Source: Mumia sp. ZJ1417
GTDB lineage: Bacteria > Actinomycetota > Actinomycetes > Propionibacteriales > Nocardioidaceae
Reading direction: 5' to 3'
DNA length: 64,000 bases
Assembly (NCBI RefSeq): GCF_014127285.1
Contig: NZ_CP059901.1
Span: 2,356,001 to 2,420,000, forward strand
In this document: positions 26,024 to 35,192 of the stretch, in pieces
Layout: the number at the start of each line of letters is the position of its first letter
Numbering within the stretch: the first letter of the stretch is position 1
Made by a program: the position numbers and the translations under genes
The notes under the pieces: model-generated
Told to the model about the DNA's origin: nothing
The model's database searches: none
Seen by the model: the letters and a program-made list of their open reading frames with translations, nothing else

Positions 26024-28690
26024 TCATTGCCCCTGTTCACCGGTGTCTCGTGTCAGCAACCGGACCCGCTCGGCGGCGACGACCTCGCGCGCCAGCTCGG
26101 CCTCCGAGATGTCGACCGCCTCCGGCGCACTCTCCGCGGTGTCGCTCACCCGCGCGAACTCGTCGAACAGCCTCCGCTTCTGGGCCAGGATCTCGGTGAT
26201 GCGGCGATCCACCCCGTCCTCCGACAGCAGCCGGTGCACCTGGACGGACTTCAGCTGTCCCATCCGATGAGCACGCGCCACTGCCTGGGCCTCGGTCGTC
26301 GGCTTGAGCTGCGGCTCGCAGATGACGACGACCGAGGCCGCCTGGATGTTGAGCCCGACGCCGCCGGCCACGATCTGCGCGACCAGGACCGCGCCGTTGC
26401 CGGCGGCGGCGAACTTGTCGACCATGTCCTGGCGCGCGGCCGCGGGCACCGACCCCGTCAACGGACCGAAGACGGGACCCGGAAGCTCACGTGCCACGCG
26501 TGCGAGGACCTCACGGAAGTGCGAGAAGACGATCACGCGGCGGTCGTTCGCCTCGGCCTCTTCGACGACGTCGCACAGCCGCTCCATCTTCTGGCTGTCC
26601 TGCCCGAGCATCGCCGCCTGCCGCATCGCCATGAAGTTGCCCTCGACGACCGCGGCGCGGTAGGTCCGCTCGTCGTCGCGCGTCATCGGGAGCCACTCGT
26701 CGACCTCGACGAGCTTGGGCAGCTCGTCGAGGACGTCCTCCTGGTTGCGCCGCAGGTAGGCGGGCGCGACCTGACGCCGGAACCGGTGGGGCGCGAGCTC
26801 GTTCGCATGGACGACGAGATCGGGACGGACGTAGCCGACCAGGTTGCGGAACTCCTCGACGCGGTTCTCCAGCGGTGTCCCGGTCAGGAGGACGGCGCGC
26901 TCGCTGCGGTCGAGCAGCGCGGCGGTCCGCTGTGACCGTTGCGCATCCGGGTTCTTGATGTAGTGCGCCTCGTCGACGATGACGCACCCGATCTCGTCGA
27001 CCTGCTCCAGGTAGGGATCGAGGCGACCGAGCGTCTCGTACGTCGTAACGGCGACGCCGCCTCCGCGTACCCACGCCTGGGCGCCCTCGTCACGTCCCGG
27101 GCCGTGGACCCGGTATGCCGTCAGCGTCGACTTGCTCGTGACCTCGCGGGTCCAGTTGGTGACGACGGCTGCGGGGCAGACCACGAGGAAGTGCGTGGCG
27201 GCTCCCGTGCTGCGAAGGTGGGCGAGCACGGCCAATGACTCGACCGTCTTGCCGAGGCCCATCTCGTCACCGATGATCACCTTGCGCTGCACCAGCGCGA
27301 ACCGCGCCGCGAAGCTCTGGTAGCCGCGCAGCGACGCGTCAAGGTCGTCGCCTCTCAGCTCGAGCGCGCGCACGGCCTCGATGATCTCGTCGGGAAGGTC
27401 GCCGTGCGTCTTCTCGTCGTCCTCGATCAGGAAGCCGAGCTCGCCGAGCATCGCGAAGTAGTCCGCAGGACGCGCGAGGAAGTCGTCCCAGGGATCGTCC
27501 GACGGCATCGCGTGCGCGGAGCCGCCGTCGCCGTTCGCGATCAGCGCCGCCCGTCGTACGACCCGGTCGGCACCGGCGAGCAGCTCGGCCGCCTCTCGCC
27601 CCGCGATCCCGAAGACGAGGACGTGACTCACGTGCTCGCCCATCGCGTCGGCCAACGCAGCGAGCTCCTGGCTGCGGACGAGGTCTGCGGACGCGCCCCT
27701 CGTCCGCCGTGCGGAGTCCCAGTTCGCGAGGTGGTGCAGCAGCCGGGTCGTCTCGGAGTGTCTGCGGACCACGTCGATGCGCACCGGCGTCTCGTCGTAC
27801 GTGATCTGCCAGATCGTGCGGGCGGCGCCGACGATCTGCATGCCCGTGGTCGGGCCGAGACCGGGGAGCGTCTCGACGAGCCGGCCCGCGGAGAGCACCT
27901 GCTGGACGGTCGTGATCCGGGCGTCGCGCAGCGGCCCGAGCCGGAGCCGGTCGCGGGTCGCCTCCTTGAGCCCCTCGACGGACATGTCGGACAGCAGCCG
28001 ATGGACGTCGGCCTTGCGTACGGCCTCGCCGGCGTCCTTCGCCGCGTCCCGGTACGCGGCCTCGGCCTGGACCGCAGACGTGAGCGCGTCGACCGCTCCG
28101 GGGAGGCGGTGCAGCGCCGCGCCGGGCAGCATCTCGGGTGAATGACCGAGGTCGGAGAGCGCGCCGACCAGGCCGAACGCGGGCTCGAGCAGGTCGGGTG
28201 CGGCGAGGCTGGTCGCGTCGTACCGCCCGGATGAGCGCGCGAGCCGCGCGAGCCGCTCGGCGACGTCGCTGCCCGTCCCCCACGCGTGCAGTGCCCGGAG
28301 CTGATCTGCGGACGCCGCCGCTTCTGCCTTGCGCTCACGGCCGGCGAAGAAGCGTCGGGACGAGACGAGCGCGGCGACCGTCTCGACGATCTCGCGGCCC
28401 CCGTCCAGCTCCTGGATCATCGTGCGGTCGGCAGCCTCCAGCGCCGGCAGGTTCGCCCGATGAGCGAGCAGCTCCAGCAGCGGAGCATCGTCGCGACACA
28501 GCGGAACGACGCGCCACGCGGCACGACCGTCGTACGCGACCGTGACGGCGCGCGCTCGCAACGCGCGGACGAGCTCGCGCACCCGCGCCTCGTCGTCCTC
28601 GCGTTGCGCCGTGACCGCCTGCGCAGCTGCCGTCCAGCCCTCGACCTCGCTCGCGAGGGTGCGCAGCTGCTTGCGTTCGTCTCGGTTCAT
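26024..28690 (-). CDS. SNF2-family helicase with unknown N-terminal half
   Basis: 888 residues. The first 430 are helical with no named domain, except a helix-hairpin-helix-like element near residue 270 (VETLPGLGPTTGMQIVGAA). The SNF2 motor follows: motif I GDEMGLGKTVESLAVL (about 470), motif II IVDEAHYIKN (about 569), and helicase C to about 830 with VGLNIQAASVVVICEP and AHRMGQ. This type of ATPase translocates on double-stranded DNA and remodels or guards it. The gene is divergent from a second SNF2 gene 135 bp away. No methyltransferase or nuclease gene is adjacent. The ATG at 28690 is the only strong start. Confidence 0.85.
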   Translation of the reverse strand: MNRDERKQLRTLASEVEGWTAAAQAVTAQREDDEARVRELVRALRARAVTVAYDGRAAWRVVPLCRDDAPLLELLAHRANLPALEAADRTMIQELDGGREIVETVAALVSSRRFFAGRERKAEAAASADQLRALHAWGTGSDVAERLARLARSSGRYDATSLAAPDLLEPAFGLVGALSDLGHSPEMLPGAALHRLPGAVDALTSAVQAEAAYRDAAKDAGEAVRKADVHRLLSDMSVEGLKEATRDRLRLGPLRDARITTVQQVLSAGRLVETLPGLGPTTGMQIVGAARTIWQITYDETPVRIDVVRRHSETTRLLHHLANWDSARRTRGASADLVRSQELAALADAMGEHVSHVLVFGIAGREAAELLAGADRVVRRAALIANGDGGSAHAMPSDDPWDDFLARPADYFAMLGELGFLIEDDEKTHGDLPDEIIEAVRALELRGDDLDASLRGYQSFAARFALVQRKVIIGDEMGLGKTVESLAVLAHLRSTGAATHFLVVCPAAVVTNWTREVTSKSTLTAYRVHGPGRDEGAQAWVRGGGVAVTTYETLGRLDPYLEQVDEIGCVIVDEAHYIKNPDAQRSQRTAALLDRSERAVLLTGTPLENRVEEFRNLVGYVRPDLVVHANELAPHRFRRQVAPAYLRRNQEDVLDELPKLVEVDEWLPMTRDDERTYRAAVVEGNFMAMRQAAMLGQDSQKMERLCDVVEEAEANDRRVIVFSHFREVLARVARELPGPVFGPLTGSVPAAARQDMVDKFAAAGNGAVLVAQIVAGGVGLNIQAASVVVICEPQLKPTTEAQAVARAHRMGQLKSVQVHRLLSEDGVDRRITEILAQKRRLFDEFARVSDTAESAPEAVDISEAELAREVVAAERVRLLTRDTGEQGQ

Positions 28691-28825
28691 GACCTCTCAC
28701 GGGCTTGAGCATCGGCGGGTTCCCCACGCAAGGCTAGTGACGCACCCCGACGCCCCGACACGCGCGATCCTGTCAGCGACCGTCGCTAGAGTCGGGCCGC
28801 AATCCATCTCGGGAGGAATTCGACC

Positions 28826-31800
28826 TTGACGCTCGAAGAGGTCATCGCCGGCGTGCGCATCGCCGGTCTGGTGCCTGGTGAAGCCGTGCTCGTTCTCGCT
28901 GCCCAGTGGCACGGCGGCGACGCGCTCGAGGTCACCTACAAGAGCGTCTCCGGTGCCCTCTCGCAACGCGTGCTCTTCCGCGATGACGAGGCGGCCCTGG
29001 GCTCGGCGGACTCCGGCGGTCGCCCGTTCGACGCCCCGGCCGACGACTTCGCGCTCGTCGCCGAGGCGCAGCGCATCACGCTCGCCGGATTGCACGACCC
29101 CATGCTCGCGGTCGCGACCAGCGATGTGCAGCCGCTCCCCCACCAGATCCGCGCGGTGTACGGCGAGCTGCTCCCCCGCACACCGCTGCGCTTCCTGCTC
29201 GCCGACGACCCCGGCGCCGGCAAGACGATCATGGCGGGCCTCTACATCAAGGAGCTCCTGCTCCGCGACGACGTCCGTCGGTGTCTCATCGTGGCGCCGG
29301 GCGGGCTCGTCGAGCAGTGGCAGGACGAGCTCTTCGTCAAGTTCGGCCTGCGGTTCGACCTCCTCACCCCCCAAGCGGTCGACGCGGTCGGGTCCGGCAA
29401 CGTGTTCGCGCGGCACCCGCTGCTCATCGCCCGGATGGACCACCTCACGCGCAATGAGGCGCTCCAGGCCCAGCTCGCCGACGCCGAGTGGGACCTGGTG
29501 GTCGTCGACGAGGCGCACCGCATGGCCGCCCACTACTTCGGCGGCAAGGTCCGCAAGACCAAGCGGTTCCTCCTCGGCGAGCGCCTCGCGAGCGCGACAC
29601 GACACTTCCTCCTGATGACGGCGACGCCCCACTCCGGCAAGGAGGAGGACTTCCAGCTCTTCTTGACGCTGCTCGACCGTGACCGGTTCGAGGGCAAGTA
29701 CCAGCAGGACCTGCACTCCTCCGACACCACCGGCGTCATGCGCCGCATGGTCAAGGAGGACCTGCTCACCTTCGACGGTAGGCGGCTCTTCCCCGAACGC
29801 ATCGCGCAGACCGTCCCGTACGCACTGACCGCGCTCGAGCTCGACCTGTACGAAGCCGTCACCGCCTACGTGCGCGACGGGATGAACCGCGCCGACCGGC
29901 TGGACGGCAAGCGCCGCAACACCGTCGGCTTCGCACTCACGGTGTTGCAGCGACGGCTCGCGTCGAGCTCCGAGGCGATTTACGGCTCCCTCGTACGCCG
30001 CACCGCGCGCCTCGAACGCCGCAAGGAGGAGATCCTCGCCGGTGTCGACGCGTGGGAGGCCGAGCTCGCGGACCCGCCGGACTTCTCCGACGACGAGGAG
30101 TATGCGGCCGCCGAGCTCGAGGAGCTCGAGGACGAGCTGGTCGATGCCGCGACGGCGTCCCGTACGGTGCGCGAGCTTGATGCGGAGCTGGTCGAGCTCG
30201 CCGCGCTGACGCAGGCGGCCAGGCGGGTGCGCGACGCCGGCACCGACCGCAAGTGGACCGAACTGCGCACGATCCTCGAGGCGGAGGCCCTCACCTCCGG
30301 TCCGGGCGGTCGTCCGCGCAAGCTCATCATCTTCTCCGAGCACCGCGACACTCTCGACTACCTCAATCGGCGCATCACGTCGCTCCTCGGCAGGCCGGAC
30401 GCGGTGCTCGCCATCCACGGCGGCGTGCCACGATCCGATCGCAGGCGCATCACCGAGGAGTTCACCACCAACCCGCAGGCTCAGATCCTCCTCGCGACCG
30501 ATGCCGCTGGGGAGGGGCTGAACCTCCACGCCGCGCACCTGATGGTCAACTACGACCTCCCGTGGAACCCCAACCGCCTCGAGCAGCGCTTCGGACGCAT
30601 CCACCGCATCGGCCAGACGGAGGTCTGCCACCTCTGGAACCTGGTCGCCAGCAATACCCGAGAGGGCCAGGTCTTCCAGCGGCTGCTCGAGAAGATCGAC
30701 GAACAGCGCGCCGCGTACGGCGGCAAGGTCTACGACATCCTCGGCAGCGCGTTCGACGAGACACCGCTGCGCGATCTCCTCATGGAGGCGGTCCGGTACG
30801 GCGAGGACCCCGCCGTGCGCGCGAGCATGGACGAGGTCATCGACCACCGAGTCGCCGACGGGATCAGAGAGCTCCTCTCGGAGCACGCGCTCGCGCACGA
30901 CTCGATGTCGGAGGCCGAACTCGCTGCCATGAGACGACAGATGGACGAGGCCCAGGCGCGCCGTCTCCAGCCGTACTACATCGAGCTGGCGTTCAAGGGA
31001 GCGTTCGCGCGCCTGGGCGGGCGACTCGCGCGACGGGAGACCGGCCGGTACGAGATCGCGCACGTCCCCGCGCAGATCCGGAGCAGGGGGCGCGGCCCGG
31101 TCTCGTCGCGCTATCACCGCGTCACGTTCGACCTCGCCTCCGCCGAGGCGGCCGGGCACGATCGTGCCGAGCTCCTGGCTCCGGGTCATGCGCTCCACGA
31201 CGCGGTGATGGACGAGGCGATCGCGCTGCTGCGCGGATGCCTCGAGCGCGGGACGGTCCTCGTGTCGGCGACGCTCGACCGGCCGCAGCTGCTCGTCGGG
31301 GTGATCGAGGAGGTCGTCGACGCCACCGGCAGCTCGGTCGCCAAGCGGTTCGGATACGCGTACGCCGACGAGCAGGGTGTCGTGACACCGGCCGGACCCG
31401 CGCCGTACCTCGACTGCCTCGCCGCGCCGCCTGGCCCTCAGACCGCTGACGCCCGCACATGGCCGTGGCTCGCGGACGCCGAGGCCAAGGCGATGAGCTG
31501 GATCATCGCGCACCAGCTGCCGGCCTACCTCGCCGAGGTCCAGCCCGTACGCTCACGCGAGCTCGCGCGTGCCCGGACGCTCGTCACCGGTCGGCTGAGC
31601 AGCGAGTGCGACCGGCTCGTCCGCGATGCGGCCGCCGCGTCCGCGAGCAAGCGTGGCGGCGAGAGGGGTGCGGAGTCGCCCGAGCGTCTGCGTCGGAAGG
31701 CGCGCGAGCTCGAGGTGAGGCTCGAACGCCGCCTCGCGACCCTCGACAAGCAGGCGTCGATGTCGACGAAGCCGCCGCGGATCGTCACCGCCGCGCTCGT

Positions 31801-32248
31801 CCTGCCCCTCGCGTCGGTCGACGATGCACTGCCAGGCGACGCGCCGATGCACGCGGTCGCCACCAAGGAGGTCGAGCGGCGAGGTGTCGATCTCGTCCTC
31901 GCGTGCGAGCAGCGCCTGGGGCGGGCGCCGGAGGAGCAGGCGTTCAACAACCCCGGCTACGACGTGCTCAGCACCGAGCCGAACGGCGACACGCTCCGCA
32001 TCGAGGTCAAGGCCCGCATCGCCGGCGCCGACGACTTCTTCGTCACGCACAACGAGGTGGTGACCGGCAAGAACGCGGCCCCGCGCTATCGGCTGGCGAT
32101 GGTCCGCGTCGATCCGCGCGGTGCCGCGTACGACGACGTGCGCTATCTCGACGACCCGTTCGCCGGGGTGGACCTCGGCGGCTTCGAGGCCACGGGGCAC
32201 CGGGCGAGCTGGGACAAGATGTGGGCGAAGGGCCGAGAGCCGCACTGA
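28826..32248 (+). CDS. SNF2 helicase with DUF3883 (DrmD-like architecture)
   Basis: 1140 residues from a TTG start with GGAGG 11 nt upstream. The motor begins near residue 110: motif I LLADDPGAGKTIMAGLY, motif II VVVDEAHRMAAHYFGG, motif III LMTATPHSGKEEDF, and helicase C with LLATDAAGEGLNLHAA and EQRFGRIHRIGQ. A coiled region follows near residues 410-460. Around residues 1045-1100 is a DUF3883-type nuclease-like fold with LRIEVKARIAGADDFFVT, where E and K could be catalytic. The layout matches the DISARM class 1 helicase DrmD, but drmA, drmB, drmC and the methyltransferase are absent here. It may be an orphan defence ATPase. Confidence 0.85.
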   Translation: MTLEEVIAGVRIAGLVPGEAVLVLAAQWHGGDALEVTYKSVSGALSQRVLFRDDEAALGSADSGGRPFDAPADDFALVAEAQRITLAGLHDPMLAVATSDVQPLPHQIRAVYGELLPRTPLRFLLADDPGAGKTIMAGLYIKELLLRDDVRRCLIVAPGGLVEQWQDELFVKFGLRFDLLTPQAVDAVGSGNVFARHPLLIARMDHLTRNEALQAQLADAEWDLVVVDEAHRMAAHYFGGKVRKTKRFLLGERLASATRHFLLMTATPHSGKEEDFQLFLTLLDRDRFEGKYQQDLHSSDTTGVMRRMVKEDLLTFDGRRLFPERIAQTVPYALTALELDLYEAVTAYVRDGMNRADRLDGKRRNTVGFALTVLQRRLASSSEAIYGSLVRRTARLERRKEEILAGVDAWEAELADPPDFSDDEEYAAAELEELEDELVDAATASRTVRELDAELVELAALTQAARRVRDAGTDRKWTELRTILEAEALTSGPGGRPRKLIIFSEHRDTLDYLNRRITSLLGRPDAVLAIHGGVPRSDRRRITEEFTTNPQAQILLATDAAGEGLNLHAAHLMVNYDLPWNPNRLEQRFGRIHRIGQTEVCHLWNLVASNTREGQVFQRLLEKIDEQRAAYGGKVYDILGSAFDETPLRDLLMEAVRYGEDPAVRASMDEVIDHRVADGIRELLSEHALAHDSMSEAELAAMRRQMDEAQARRLQPYYIELAFKGAFARLGGRLARRETGRYEIAHVPAQIRSRGRGPVSSRYHRVTFDLASAEAAGHDRAELLAPGHALHDAVMDEAIALLRGCLERGTVLVSATLDRPQLLVGVIEEVVDATGSSVAKRFGYAYADEQGVVTPAGPAPYLDCLAAPPGPQTADARTWPWLADAEAKAMSWIIAHQLPAYLAEVQPVRSRELARARTLVTGRLSSECDRLVRDAAAASASKRGGERGAESPERLRRKARELEVRLERRLATLDKQASMSTKPPRIVTAALVLPLASVDDALPGDAPMHAVATKEVERRGVDLVLACEQRLGRAPEEQAFNNPGYDVLSTEPNGDTLRIEVKARIAGADDFFVTHNEVVTGKNAAPRYRLAMVRVDPRGAAYDDVRYLDDPFAGVDLGGFEATGHRASWDKMWAKGREPH

Positions 32249-32313
32249 GGTCTCCTCGCATGCGCCCCCTCGCGTAGACCCGCCTCGACCGGCGAAGGGT
32301 GTACGAGATGCGC

Positions 32314-32337
32314 ATACAGTGCGCCGTACTGTATAGT
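32314..32337. promoter_or_regulatory. PadR operator overlapping the -10 box
   Basis: ATACAGTgcgccgtACTGTAT (32314-32334) is an inverted repeat with perfect 7-bp ends, and TATAGT (32332-32337) follows as -10 box. PadR repressors bind such ATAC-type dyads near their own gene, so autoregulation is likely. Confidence 0.7.
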
Positions 32338-32344
32338 GCGTGAT

Positions 32345-32683
32345 GTGGACGACGACCTGATCCAACAGCATCTGCAGGAACTGCGGCGCGGCACGGTAGT
32401 GCTCGCAAGCCTGGTCTCCCTGCGTGAACCCGGCTACGGCTACGGCCTGCTCGAGTCGCTCAACGACGCGGGCATCACGGTCGACGGCAACACGCTCTAT
32501 CCCCTGCTGCGCCGCCTGGAGAAGCAGGGCCTGCTCACCAGCGAGTGGAACACCGACGAGGCGAGGCCGCGCAAGTTCTACCGCACCAGCACCGACGGCG
32601 ACCAGCTCGCCCACACACTCACCGCCGCATGGCACGACATCGACGCTGCGCTCGCGCGCTTCACCACCGGAGGAACCCGATGA
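32345..32683 (+). CDS. PadR-family transcriptional regulator
   Basis: 112 residues. The winged helix is typical: QELRRGTVVLASLVSL, then YGYGLLESLNDAGI, then TLYPLLRRLEKQGLLTSEW. The product is short, like the minimal PadR-like (PF03551) class. The GTG at 32345 lies 7 nt after TATAGT, so the mRNA is probably leaderless; a GTG at 32336 would lie inside the -10 box and is unlikely. The stop overlaps the next gene as ATGA, coupling it to the membrane partner. Confidence 0.87.
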   Translation: MDDDLIQQHLQELRRGTVVLASLVSLREPGYGYGLLESLNDAGITVDGNTLYPLLRRLEKQGLLTSEWNTDEARPRKFYRTSTDGDQLAHTLTAAWHDIDAALARFTTGGTR

Positions 32684-33612
32684 CCACCACGTTGACCGAC
32701 AGGTACGTCCACGCCGCCACGCGGTGGCTCCCGGGGCAGACCCGTCGCGATGTCGGGGACGAGCTTCGTGAGCGCATCGCCGACACGGTCGCCGCGCGCG
32801 GTGACTCCGCCGCCGTCGAGCGCGAGGTGCTGGAGGAGATGGGCGACCCGTTGCTCGTCGCGGTAAAGTACACCGGCCGCGAGCCGCGGCTGATCGGGCC
32901 GCGGTACTTCATGCCGTGGCTGCGCCTCCTCGTCCTGGTGCTCGTGATCGTCCTCCCCATCGTCGGCACGGTGCACATCATCAGCGGTGTCGCGTCCGAC
33001 GACAACATCGCCACGACGCTGATCGGGGCGGTCGGCGTCATGATCAGCGCCGCCATCCAGATCGCGTTCTGGGTCACGGCTGTCTTCGCCGTCCTGGAGT
33101 GGTCGGGCGTCGGTGAGGGCGAGGTGACCGAGCGCTGGACCGTGGACAAGCTCCCAGCCACGGCCCGTTCCGGCCGGCCGTACGCGGAGACGATCGCGAG
33201 CCTCGTGTACCTGGCAGTCATGGCGTTCCTGCTGATCGGGCAGCAGACCAGCTCGCCGGTCCGTATCGACGGCGAGAGCATCGCTGTCCTCGATCCCATG
33301 CTGTGGGGGTCGTGGATCCCGATCGTGCTCGGCCTGATCGCGCTCGAGATCCTGTTCACCCTCTGGGTCCACGTCAAGGGGTGGACCTGGACCGCGGCAG
33401 GCGTCAACGCGGCGCTCGGCGTGGCCTTCGCCGCAGTGACGGTGCCCGTACTGAAGAGCGGTGACTTCCTCAACCCCGAGCTGGTCGAGCGTCTGGGGTG
33501 GAATGCCTCGACACTCGACCAGGTGACGCAGGGGATCCTCGTCGGCGTGCTCGTCGTCACCGCGTGGGACGTCATCGACGGCGTCCTCAAGGCGCGGCGC
33601 GCCAGTCGCTGA
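32680..33612 (+). CDS. HAAS-domain multipass membrane protein, PadR partner
   Basis: About 310 residues. The N-terminal 60 residues (YVHAATRWLPGQ, RRDVGDELRERIADTV) form the HAAS/permease-prefix signalling domain commonly paired with PadR. About six membrane helices follow from residue 80 on. It presumably senses or transports something at the membrane and communicates with the PadR regulator. The substrate is unknown. The ATG overlaps the padR stop and has GGAGG 6 nt upstream. Confidence 0.78.
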   Translation: MTTTLTDRYVHAATRWLPGQTRRDVGDELRERIADTVAARGDSAAVEREVLEEMGDPLLVAVKYTGREPRLIGPRYFMPWLRLLVLVLVIVLPIVGTVHIISGVASDDNIATTLIGAVGVMISAAIQIAFWVTAVFAVLEWSGVGEGEVTERWTVDKLPATARSGRPYAETIASLVYLAVMAFLLIGQQTSSPVRIDGESIAVLDPMLWGSWIPIVLGLIALEILFTLWVHVKGWTWTAAGVNAALGVAFAAVTVPVLKSGDFLNPELVERLGWNASTLDQVTQGILVGVLVVTAWDVIDGVLKARRASR

Positions 33613-33710
33613 GCCGAGTTGGCAGAACGCCTGAACATCTCGCCGCCGCTGATTAGGCTCGTAGGACCGCTCATTTTCGGGAGTCCCTCGGGTAGGACTA
33701 GGAGCAAGCA

Positions 33711-34319
33711 GTGATTCCTCACGCGAACACCACCAGGCGCACGTTGACGCGCCGTGCCACCGCGCTTGCCGTCGCCGCCACCGCAGCATTTGGTCTGGTG
33801 GCCACCACGGTTGTCCCGGCCGAAGCAGCTCCTCGACCTGTGGTCAAGGTCAAGAAGATCGCGACGAAGACCGCCCCGTACGGGGGCAAGATGACGGTGA
33901 AGCCCGTCGTGCGTGTACGCGGGCAGGTGGCCGTCGCGTCGAAGACGTTGACCGTCAAGAAGGACGGGCGCATCGTCGCCAAGAACAGAGCGAAGGTCCG
34001 CCTCAAGCCAGGCACATACCGTGTTAGGACCCGCGTCAGGTTCCGAACATTCACGATCGTCGACGGCAAGCGGAAGTACTCGGCCTTCAAGAAGCGCACC
34101 CGGTCTCAGAAGCTGACGATCAGGCGCGGGCAGCGCCCGAACCGTACCGACCCGATATCGGAGTGGAACTGCCCGTCCTGGGCGCCGATCAAGGGCAACG
34201 CGAGCAGCATGATCTATCACCTGCCGGACCAGGCCTTCTACGACCGCACGAAGCCGGAGGACTGCTTCCGGACCGAGGCCGCAGCGAAGGCTGCCGGCTA
34301 CCGCAAGTCCAAGGTGTAG
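33711..34319 (+). CDS. secreted sunset-domain protein
   Basis: 202 residues. The N-terminus TRRTLTRRATALA plus a hydrophobic stretch is a signal peptide, with cleavage near AEA-AP. The middle is a basic Lys/Arg/Val-rich beta region (KVRLKPGTYRVRTRVRFR). The C-terminal 48 residues (CPSWAPIKGNASSMIYHLPD to YRKSKV) match the small sunset domain of actinobacterial exported proteins, with conserved IYH, CF and AAGYR. GTG start with GGAG 8 nt upstream. Function unknown; a wall-associated binding role is plausible. Confidence 0.75.
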   Translation: MIPHANTTRRTLTRRATALAVAATAAFGLVATTVVPAEAAPRPVVKVKKIATKTAPYGGKMTVKPVVRVRGQVAVASKTLTVKKDGRIVAKNRAKVRLKPGTYRVRTRVRFRTFTIVDGKRKYSAFKKRTRSQKLTIRRGQRPNRTDPISEWNCPSWAPIKGNASSMIYHLPDQAFYDRTKPEDCFRTEAAAKAAGYRKSKV

Positions 34320-34328
34320 CCCGGCCGC

Positions 34329-35150
34329 TCACCCCTCGCGAAGCAGCTCGGCGACGTGGTCCGGGACGTACGTCGACAGGTCCCGCGGCGGACGCTCGTA
34401 CGAGCCGGTCGCCGCTGGGCGGCCGGGGATCTTGATGTGGGGAGGCTCGACCTCCGTGTATGGGACGGTCGAGAGCAGGTGCGCGATCATGTTCAGCCGG
34501 GCCCGCTTCTTGCTGTCGGACTCGACCACGAACCACGGGCTCGTCACCGTGTCGGTGTAGGCCATCATCTCGTCCTTCGCCCGCGAGTACTCCTCCCAGC
34601 GGTTGACCGACTCGATGTCGGTCGGACTCAGCTTCCAGCGCCGGATCGGATCGCCGGCCCGCGACCGGAACCGCTTGAGCTGCTCCGCGTCGGACACCGA
34701 GAACCAGTACTTGCGCAGCAGGATCCCGTCCTCGATCAGCATCTGCTCGAACTCCGGTGCCTGGCGCATGAACAGCGCGTACTGCTCGTTGGTGCAGTAG
34801 CCCATGACGTGCTCGACACCCGCGCGGTTGTACCAGGAGCGGTCGAACAGCGCGATCTCCCCGCCCGCGGGGAGGTGCGGGACGTAGCGCTGGAAGTACC
34901 ACTGCGTCTTCTCGCGCTCGGTCGGCGCGGGAAGCGCGGCAATGCGGGCGATGCGCGGGTTGAGGTTCTCGGTGATGCGCTTGATCGTGCCGCCCTTGCC
35001 GGCAGCGTCTCGGCCCTCGAAGAGCACCACGATGCGCGCCCCGGTGGTCCTCACCCACTCCTGGAGCTTGACCAGCTCGATCTGCAAGCGCGCGAGCTCT
35101 GCCTCGTACACCTTCGTCGGGAGCTTGGGCTGCTTCGCTGCGGCGCTCAT
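34329..35150 (-). CDS. ppk2: polyphosphate kinase 2
   Basis: A 273-residue PPK2 of typical one-domain length. Walker A FEGRDAAGKGGTIKRI (about 43-58), Walker B ALFDRSWYNRAGVE and the lid segment RRWKLSPTDIES are intact. It transfers phosphate between polyphosphate and nucleotides. The sequence type suggests class I (nucleoside diphosphate substrate), which I infer from overall similarity. The ATG lies 6 nt after TATCGT, a leaderless arrangement. It is convergent with the sunset gene. Confidence 0.9.
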   Translation of the reverse strand: MSAAAKQPKLPTKVYEAELARLQIELVKLQEWVRTTGARIVVLFEGRDAAGKGGTIKRITENLNPRIARIAALPAPTEREKTQWYFQRYVPHLPAGGEIALFDRSWYNRAGVEHVMGYCTNEQYALFMRQAPEFEQMLIEDGILLRKYWFSVSDAEQLKRFRSRAGDPIRRWKLSPTDIESVNRWEEYSRAKDEMMAYTDTVTSPWFVVESDSKKRARLNMIAHLLSTVPYTEVEPPHIKIPGRPAATGSYERPPRDLSTYVPDHVAELLREG

Positions 35151-35192
35151 GACGGGACGATAACGCCGCGGGCGCGATCCGGCCGGGTGTCA

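Noticed and set aside
28826-32248. A DISARM phage-defence locus
   Set aside because: Only the DrmD-like helicase is present. No drmA, drmB, drmC or DNA methyltransferase was found within the window.
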